From Fen-1273 sp035516035 (lineage in GTDB: Bacteria > Bacteroidota > Ignavibacteria > UBA10030 > UBA6906): a DNA stretch of 64,000 bases. Within the stretch, counting starts at the first letter, position 1, and each line of letters opens with the position of its first letter. The position numbers were made by a program, and so were the translations under genes. Below, in pieces: positions 58,556 to 64,000 of this stretch. The notes beneath the pieces are model-generated. The model was not told the origin of the DNA. It searched no databases and saw only the letters and a program-made list of their open reading frames with translations. The stretch is taken from assembly GCA_035516035.1 (NCBI GenBank), contig DATJAS010000059.1, positions 12,846 through 76,845 on the forward strand, read 5' to 3'.

Positions 58556-60862
58556 CTACGGTTTCTTCAAAGCCGATGCGACCGCGATCTGGCCGAGAGC
58601 GATCCCGCCGTCGTTGGGCGGGACCCGCTGGTGCCAGTACGGCCGGAACCCTTCCTCCCTCAGTCGATTCACCATCCGTTCCAGCAGATACCGGTTCTGG
58701 AAACAGCCTCCGCTCAGCACGATCCGCTCGCGACCGGCTCGGCGGGCGACCTCCACGGCCGGCTCGACGATCCCGTTGTGAAACCGGGCGGCGATCAGTG
58801 CGACGCCGGTACCCTGTTCGATATCCTCCAGCAGCTCACCCAGCATGGGGGACCAGTCCACCGTCCAACGCGGCCGGTGCGCTCCCGGGGCGCTGCCGAC
58901 GGCGTCGTCGACCGTGAACGCGTACCGCTCATCGATCCCGGGGGCGAGGGAAAACTCCAGCGCCATCGCGGCCTCCCCCTCGAACGTGCTCACCTGGCAC
59001 AGCCCCGTGAGCGAAGCGACTGCATCGAAGAGCCGGCCGGCGCTCGATGTGAGAGGAGCATTGATCCCCCGTGCGAGCATCGTGCGGAGATTGGCGGTCT
59101 CGCCCGGGGCAAACGACCGGAACGGAGGAAGCGTGCCGAGCGCGAACGTCTCCTCACCGAGAAGCCCGTACAGGAGCCCGAGCGCCTGACGCCTGGGCTC
59201 CCTGATCGCCCTCTCTCCCCCCGGCAACCGGAACTGTCTGAACGACGCCGCGCGCTCGAATGCGGGTCCGTCGATAAGGAGAAACTCCCCTCCCCAGACC
59301 GTCCCGTCGGGACCGTATCCCGTCCCGTCCCATGAGATGCCCAGGACGTCGCCCCGCACGTCGTTCTCCGCCATGCAGGCGGCGACATGCGCATGGTGGT
59401 GCTGGACTTCGACGGCAGGGAGCCCCGAGGAGCGGGCGAACCCGCTCGAAAGATAGTCGGGATGCATGTCAGACACAACCCGGTTGGGGGAAACGTCGAA
59501 CATGGCCGTGAGGTCGGCGATGCTCCTCTGGAATGCGGCGAGCGACTGCTCCGTCTCGAGGTCCCCGATATGCTGGCTCAGGAAAACGTTCGCACCGCGC
59601 GATACCGCGACCGTGTTCTTCAGGTGCGCCCCCACGGCGAGCATCTCTTCCGAATCCGCGTGGAGCGCGAGCGGAAGCGGTGCGAAACCTCTCGCCCGGC
59701 GCAGGAGCATCTCCCGCCCGAGCACCACGCGGACGATCGAGTCGTCCGCGTGCCGCACGATCGGCCTGTTGTGAACGAGGAACGCGTCGGCAATGCCGCC
59801 GAGCCGTGCGTAGGCTTCATCCTCGTCGAAGCAGATCGGCTCATCCGAGAGGTTCCCCGATGTCGCGACCACGGGGGCCCCGACGGCGGCCATGAGAAGA
59901 TGGTGCATCGGGCTCGAGGGGAGCATGATCCCGAGCGAAGGGTTGCCGGGGGCGACGGGGGAGGAGGCGCTCATCCCCCCCTCCGGTGCGCCGTCCCGGC
60001 GCTTCCCGAGGAGGACGATCGGGGCCTCAGGAGAAAGGAGCGCCCGCTCCTCGAGCGGCGAGACGTCGCACAGCCGGCGCACCGCGTCAATGTCCGGGGC
60101 CATGAGTGCGAAGGGTTTTCCCTCCCGGTGCTTCCGCGATCTCAGTCGCAGGACCGCCTGGTCGTCCGAGGCAAGGACGACGAGCTGGAACCCGCCGATC
60201 CCCTTGACTGCCACGATGCGCCCGTCGCGGATGAGCGCCGCGGCCGCCATGAGCGCGTCGTCCCCCCCCGCGGCTTCAGTCCCCCGTCCGTCCCGGAGCG
60301 CAAGGCGCGGGCCGCACGCGGGGCATGCGATCGGCTGAGCGTGGAACCGCCGGTCGAGCGGATCGGCGTACTCCCGGGCGCATGCGGGGCACATGGTGAA
60401 CCTCTTCATCGACGTGTTCGGGCGGTCGTACGGGAGCCGTTCGATGATCGTGAAGCGGGGACCGCAGTGCGTGCAGTTGGTGAAGGGGTACCTGTACCGG
60501 CGGTTGGCGGGGTCGTTCATCTCCGCGAGGCAATCGGCGCAGGGGGCGATGTCGGGGAGAACGAGCGTCCCGGTTGTGCCGGAGGAGTCGCTCGGGAGTA
60601 TCGCGAACGAGGAGGCGCCGGCGGGATCGAGGAACGTGCATTCCATGCTCTGGATCGACGAGTGGGGGGGCCGTTCCCTCCCGATCCGGAGTATCAGCTC
60701 GTCGACCGACTCGCGGGGACCCTCCGCCTCGATGAACACGCCGGCGGGAGAGTTCATGACCCAGCCTCCGAGGCCGAGCCCGGTCGCGAGGCGGTAGATA
60801 AAGGGGCGAAACCCCACCCCCTGCACCACGCCGCGGACGGCGATATGGACGCGCGTTGTCAC
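58556..60862 (-). CDS. hypF: Carbamoyltransferase HypF
   Basis: A 768-residue protein that makes the carbamoyl-AMP-derived thiocarboxamide on HypE. Domains in order: acylphosphatase (RGVVQGVGFRPFIYRLA), two zinc fingers (CADC ... CTNCTHCG; CPAC ... CPACG), a YrdC-like domain (IRDGRIVAVKGIGGFQLV, SRKHREGKPFALM), and the Kae1-like carbamoyltransferase domain with VQHHHAHVAACMAEN and ISWDGTGYGPDG. The start is GTG; nothing upstream is conserved. Confidence 0.95.
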   Translation of the reverse strand: MTTRVHIAVRGVVQGVGFRPFIYRLATGLGLGGWVMNSPAGVFIEAEGPRESVDELILRIGRERPPHSSIQSMECTFLDPAGASSFAILPSDSSGTTGTLVLPDIAPCADCLAEMNDPANRRYRYPFTNCTHCGPRFTIIERLPYDRPNTSMKRFTMCPACAREYADPLDRRFHAQPIACPACGPRLALRDGRGTEAAGGDDALMAAAALIRDGRIVAVKGIGGFQLVVLASDDQAVLRLRSRKHREGKPFALMAPDIDAVRRLCDVSPLEERALLSPEAPIVLLGKRRDGAPEGGMSASSPVAPGNPSLGIMLPSSPMHHLLMAAVGAPVVATSGNLSDEPICFDEDEAYARLGGIADAFLVHNRPIVRHADDSIVRVVLGREMLLRRARGFAPLPLALHADSEEMLAVGAHLKNTVAVSRGANVFLSQHIGDLETEQSLAAFQRSIADLTAMFDVSPNRVVSDMHPDYLSSGFARSSGLPAVEVQHHHAHVAACMAENDVRGDVLGISWDGTGYGPDGTVWGGEFLLIDGPAFERAASFRQFRLPGGERAIREPRRQALGLLYGLLGEETFALGTLPPFRSFAPGETANLRTMLARGINAPLTSSAGRLFDAVASLTGLCQVSTFEGEAAMALEFSLAPGIDERYAFTVDDAVGSAPGAHRPRWTVDWSPMLGELLEDIEQGTGVALIAARFHNGIVEPAVEVARRAGRERIVLSGGCFQNRYLLERMVNRLREEGFRPYWHQRVPPNDGGIALGQIAVASALKKP

Positions 60863-60899
60863 AACACGAACATATGCAGAAACAGGGAAAAGAACTTCC

Positions 60900-61385
60900 C
60901 TAGTCGTGAGCGGGGGTCGGGGCCAGACAGAGGAGGATTTCGGGGGTGGTTTCCCCCCGGAGGAGTTCCGCGACGAGCTGAACGCATGAGTCGACCATCC
61001 GGAGCGTTCTCTCGCTCATCCTCTCGCCAAACCCGCACTCGAACGCCGGGATTTCCACCAGGAGCGCCTCCCGGGGGGCGCTCCCGTACAGCTGTTCAAC
61101 GATGGCCATGAGTCCATCCGGCGTCACCGCGTGAACGTTGTGTCCCGCGGGGCCGTCCGGGGGGGCTACCCGCGTGACGCTCACGGCGGACGTGCGGACG
61201 CTCGCGTCGAGAAAGACCACCACGTCACAGGAGGAGATCGCCTCGGCCATCTCCGGCTGGAGGCCGTGCCCGGTGATCACATGCGCGCCCGGAAATGCGC
61301 GCGCAATGCGCCGTGCGGCCTCCACGCCGGCGCCGTCGTCCCGGCGGAGCGTGTTGCCGGTGCCGATGACGGCCGTGCCGCTCAC
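60900..61385 (-). CDS. hoxW: Hydrogenase maturation protease
   Basis: A 161-residue HycI/HoxW-type endopeptidase that trims the C-terminal tail of the large subunit after nickel insertion. AVIGTGNTLRRDDGAGVEAARR holds the first acidic nickel ligand, VVVFLDASVRT the second and GHNVHAVTPDGLM the histidine. The GTG start overlaps the large-subunit stop (GTGA). Naming as hoxW rests on adjacency to hoxH; it could also be called hyaD-like. Confidence 0.85.
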   Translation of the reverse strand: MSGTAVIGTGNTLRRDDGAGVEAARRIARAFPGAHVITGHGLQPEMAEAISSCDVVVFLDASVRTSAVSVTRVAPPDGPAGHNVHAVTPDGLMAIVEQLYGSAPREALLVEIPAFECGFGERMSERTLRMVDSCVQLVAELLRGETTPEILLCLAPTPAHD

Positions 61386-62818
61386 CGCGCAACCTCGCTG
61401 ATCACGCGCCCCGCGGTGTCCAGGAGCTGGACGTGGAGCGGCATCTGTCCCGCGGCGTGCGTCGAACAGGAGAGGCACGGGTCGAAGCAACGGATCCCCG
61501 ACTCGATCCGGTTCAGGATCCCCTCCGTGATCGTGTTCCCGTCGATATACTGTGCGGCAAGCTGCTGCACGGTCCGGTTCATGGCCAGGTTGTTCTGGGC
61601 CGTGGCAATGATCAGGTTCACCGCGGTGAGCACCCCGTTTTCGTCCACCGCGTACTGGTGGAACAGCGTGCCGCGCGGCGCCTCGCTCGCGCCGATCCCC
61701 GCGGGGCGGTTGATCATCGCGCGGGCCCGGATGCTCGACCCGAGCATCGCCGGGTCGTGCAGGAGCACCTCGGCCTTCTCGACCGCGAAGAGCAGCTCGA
61801 TCAGCCGTGCATAGTGGTAGTAGAACGAGTTGTTTACCGTCCCCGCGCTCCCGGCGATCGCCTTGAACGCCACGCGCTCCTTCTCCGCCAGCGGCGTGTC
61901 GATATAGTCGCAGATGTTCAGCCGCGCCAGCGGTCCCACCCGGTACATCCCTTTCGGGTACCCGAGCGGCCGGTAGTAGGGGAACTTGAGGTACGACCAG
62001 GGCTCGGCGGCCTCGCCGAAAAGCTCGCCGTAGCGGTGGATGTCGACCTTGTCCGCGATGATGTTCCCGCTCCCGTCCATGACGCGGAGCGCGCCGTCGT
62101 AGTACTCCAGCGCGCCGTCCGGGGCCACCAGCCCGACGAAGAGCGAGCGGAAGTTCCCGTAGTTCGGGATGTCCCGCGCGAACTTCTCGTGTATGCCCGC
62201 GAGCGTCGCGAGGGCAATCTGCGCGGTCGCTTTCGCCTCGGGGATCCATGCCAGGAGGCGGTCCCGCTGCGCGGTGCCGAAGGGCTCCCGCACGCCCCCC
62301 GCCACGGCCCATGGCGTGTGTATGCGGCGGCTTCCCAGGACTTCAATGATTTCCTGGCCGAATTTCCGGAGCCGGATGCCGCGCCGGGCGAAATCCTTGT
62401 CCCGCGCGATGAGCCCGAATATGTTCCGCGTGGCGGGATCAGAATCGAACCCCAGGAGGAAGTCCGGGGAGGAGAGGTGGAAGAAGCTGAGCGCGTGGGA
62501 CTGGATCCACTGGGCGAGCGTGATGAGCCGGCGCAGCTTCTCCGCGGTCTCCGGGATGGCCACGGCGAGTATGTCGTCCCCCGCCTTGGCGGAGGTGATC
62601 AGGTGGCTGGTGGGACAGATGCCGCAGATCCGGGAGGTGATCCCCCCCATCTCCCACATGAGGCGCCCCTCGCAGAACTTTTCGAACCCCCGGAATTCAT
62701 TGACGTGGAACCGCGCGTCGGCCACGTTGCCGCCCGCGTCGAGGTGGATCGTGATCTTCGCGTGCCCCTCGATGCGCGTGACGGGCGAAATCGTGATTGT
62801 TTTGGCCGTGGTGGTCAT
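61382..62818 (-). CDS. hoxH: [NiFe] hydrogenase large subunit (HoxH-like)
   Basis: A 478-residue catalytic subunit. The nickel-binding cysteine pairs are RICGICPTSH (~63-72) and DPCLSCSTH near the C-terminus, followed by a ~23-residue tail (AAGQMPLHVQLLDTAG...) to be removed by the protease encoded next. The N-terminus ITISPVTRIEGHAKITI is typical. With the adjacent small subunit and the HoxU-like protein, this fits a cytoplasmic, NAD(P)-linked group 3 enzyme; the exact subgroup needs a phylogeny. Start ATG overlaps the small-subunit stop (ATGA). Confidence 0.94.
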   Translation of the reverse strand: MTTTAKTITISPVTRIEGHAKITIHLDAGGNVADARFHVNEFRGFEKFCEGRLMWEMGGITSRICGICPTSHLITSAKAGDDILAVAIPETAEKLRRLITLAQWIQSHALSFFHLSSPDFLLGFDSDPATRNIFGLIARDKDFARRGIRLRKFGQEIIEVLGSRRIHTPWAVAGGVREPFGTAQRDRLLAWIPEAKATAQIALATLAGIHEKFARDIPNYGNFRSLFVGLVAPDGALEYYDGALRVMDGSGNIIADKVDIHRYGELFGEAAEPWSYLKFPYYRPLGYPKGMYRVGPLARLNICDYIDTPLAEKERVAFKAIAGSAGTVNNSFYYHYARLIELLFAVEKAEVLLHDPAMLGSSIRARAMINRPAGIGASEAPRGTLFHQYAVDENGVLTAVNLIIATAQNNLAMNRTVQQLAAQYIDGNTITEGILNRIESGIRCFDPCLSCSTHAAGQMPLHVQLLDTAGRVISEVAR

Positions 62819-63351
62819 CCGTACCTCAGGAAGACGTGCGACAGCGCGGGGAGCTTTCCTTCCAGGAGCTGGCTCACTGCGAACCAGATCTGGTCCGCCG
62901 TGGGCGGGCACCCGTGGATGAACGCGTCCACGGTAATCAGCTCGTGGAGCGGCCGCGCCTGCGGCATCAGCTCCGCGATCGTCTGGTAATCCCGCGGCAC
63001 CTGCGGCGTCACGTCCGCGAGCTGCACGTACGAGCGCTCAAGGACCGCCTCGCGGGGGAGGGGATTCCGCATGGCGGTGACGTTCCCCGTCACCGCGCAG
63101 TCGCCGAAGCCGACCACGAACCGCGAATTCCGCCGGATGAGGAGCGCCAGCTCCTCGTTATCCGTGTTCGCGATCGCCCCTTCCACGAGCGTCACGTCGA
63201 CGTCCGGCGGGAAGTGCTTCACGTCGGCGATCGGCGAGTACACCAGGTCCATCTTGTCCGCAAGCTCGATGAGGCGCTCGTCCATGTCGAGGAACGACAT
63301 GTGGCATCCCGAACACCCGCCGAGCCATGCTGTCGCCACTTTAGGTTTCAT
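62815..63351 (-). CDS. hoxY: [NiFe] hydrogenase small subunit (HoxY-like)
   Basis: A 178-residue protein without a signal peptide, so cytoplasmic. WLGGCSGCHMSFLDMDERL, VGFGDCAVTGNV and HGCPPTADQIW supply the four cysteines of the proximal Fe-S cluster. The short length, lacking the medial and distal cluster domain, matches the HoxY/MvhG-like small subunits of group 3 enzymes. It follows the hoxU-like gene by 13 bases. Confidence 0.93.
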   Translation of the reverse strand: MKPKVATAWLGGCSGCHMSFLDMDERLIELADKMDLVYSPIADVKHFPPDVDVTLVEGAIANTDNEELALLIRRNSRFVVGFGDCAVTGNVTAMRNPLPREAVLERSYVQLADVTPQVPRDYQTIAELMPQARPLHELITVDAFIHGCPPTADQIWFAVSQLLEGKLPALSHVFLRYG

Positions 63352-63364
63352 GTCTCTTTCGTGT

Positions 63365-64000
63365 TTACTCTTCGTCTGAATCCACGTTGATCCACTCGCG
63401 CTTCTGCCGCGCGGTGACGATGTAGCGGAGGAAATCGGTCTTCTTCTCCATCTCCGCGACCGCTTCCCCCTTTTCGATGAGCGCGCCCGTCGGGCAGACG
63501 AGCACGCACTTGCCGCAGGACGTGCAGCTTTCCGACGTCCCCCACGGCTGGCGCAGGTCCGAGATGATCTCGCAGCCGATCCCCCGGCCCGAGATGTCCC
63601 ACGTGTGGGCCCCCTCGACCTCGTGGCACACACGGACGCAGCGCGTGCAGAGCACGCACCGGTTCCTGTCGATGATGAAGCTCTCGTGCGATGCGTCCAG
63701 CTCTTTCTTCGGGTAGAGGTACGGCACGCGCACGTGCGTGAGGCCGGTCTCGTATGCCAGGTTCTGCAGCTCGCAGTGGTTGTTCACCACGCAGACCGCG
63801 CACTGGTGATTTCCCTCGGAGGCGAGGAACTCCACGATCGTGCGGCGGTACCGGCGCAGCCGCTCGGTGTCCGTGTGGACCACCATCCCCTCGCGGGGAC
63901 GCGTCGTGCAGGCGGGGAAGAGCTTCGGCGATCCCTCGATCTCGACCAGGCAGAGCCGGCAGGCGCCGACGTCGGAAAGGCCTTCGAGGTGACAGAGCGT
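63365..64000 (-). CDS. hoxU: HoxU-like Fe-S diaphorase subunit (5' end outside window)
   Basis: At least 211 residues of a multi-cluster Fe-S protein; the frame is open through the right edge. At the visible N-terminus GACRLCLVEIEG is part of a [2Fe-2S] ferredoxin motif; then HQCAVCVVNNHCELQ is a His-Cys3 cluster, and CVLCTRCVRVC and CTSCGKCVLVCPTGA are two ferredoxin-like [4Fe-4S] sites. This matches HoxU and the NuoG N-terminal part, which passes electrons between the flavin subunit and hydrogenase. A shorter frame from the internal ATG at 63886 would lose the [2Fe-2S] part and is not used. Confidence 0.9.
   Translation of the reverse strand, partial: TLCHLEGLSDVGACRLCLVEIEGSPKLFPACTTRPREGMVVHTDTERLRRYRRTIVEFLASEGNHQCAVCVVNNHCELQNLAYETGLTHVRVPYLYPKKELDASHESFIIDRNRCVLCTRCVRVCHEVEGAHTWDISGRGIGCEIISDLRQPWGTSESCTSCGKCVLVCPTGALIEKGEAVAEMEKKTDFLRYIVTARQKREWINVDSDEE

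Noticed and set aside
1..64000. tRNA or rRNA genes
   Set aside because: No clover-leaf pattern with a GGTTCGANTCC-like arm or rRNA-like stretch was found in the spacers; the spacers are short.

Overview
The window is a GC-rich, densely packed bacterial chromosome segment with about 60 genes and almost no spacer DNA. Start codons very often overlap the preceding stop codon (ATGA or GTGA). Several features point to the FCB group (Bacteroidota / Ignavibacteriota / Chlorobiota relatives). Two large secreted proteins end in type IX secretion (T9SS) style C-terminal domains, one with the motif NYPNPFNPTT. There is a PorZ-like propeller protein and a DUF3276 (PUR-alpha-like) gene. A recurrent promoter geometry, TTG-N20-TAnnTT, resembles the -33/-7 promoters of Bacteroidota. 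I cannot name the genus. I saw no rRNA, tRNA, CRISPR array or insertion sequence.

Layout. 1-7718 (+): histidine catabolism (end of hutU, hutI, ftcD, and a separate cyclodeaminase gene), interrupted by a coupled cassette of a VOC protein, a small Cys protein, a methyltransferase, a membrane-anchored SpoIIE-type phosphatase and a secreted HExxH protein. 7970-10011 (+): a two-gene unit of a polytopic membrane protein and an exported von Willebrand A protein. 10118-13456 (+): a giant fibronectin-III repeat T9SS substrate. 13666-15120 (+): prolyl-tRNA synthetase. 15137-26842 (-): one long co-directional cluster DUF177-rpmF-plsX-fabH-fabD-DUF3109-fabG-acpP-fabF-rnc-CoA-binding-Omp85-rsmE-glycosyltransferase. 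It is headed by a promoter and an attenuator-like leader and has hairpins after rpmF and acpP.

26971-28323 (+): a second membrane glycosyltransferase, ending in a bidirectional terminator. 28493-33355 (-): DUF3276, PorZ-like protein, ribH, PHP phosphoesterase and a Crp/Fnr regulator. 33392-38228 (-): a PEGA protein, a BamB-like lipoprotein and a 941-residue protein joining a metallopeptidase, a TolB-like propeller and an Omp85-like barrel. 38467-42671 (-): fni, prenyl synthase, HPr and enzyme I. 42687-46272 (+): a sugar nucleotidyltransferase, then metK and ahcY, the SAM cycle, with a nested hairpin before ahcY.

46329-49559: two stand-alone response regulators, a lamin-tail secreted protein and a GNAT acetyltransferase. 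49685-53158 (+): an exported amidohydrolase, an M61 peptidase with a PDZ domain and a TatA-zinc-ribbon fusion. 53415-56154 (+): an unrecognised small protein, a chemoreceptor and a receiver protein. 56151-64000 (-): a cytoplasmic [NiFe] hydrogenase (hoxU, hoxY, hoxH, maturation protease) followed by hypF, hypC, hypD and hypE; hoxU runs off the right edge.

Most functional calls are family-level recognition from motifs read in the translations. No database search was run.
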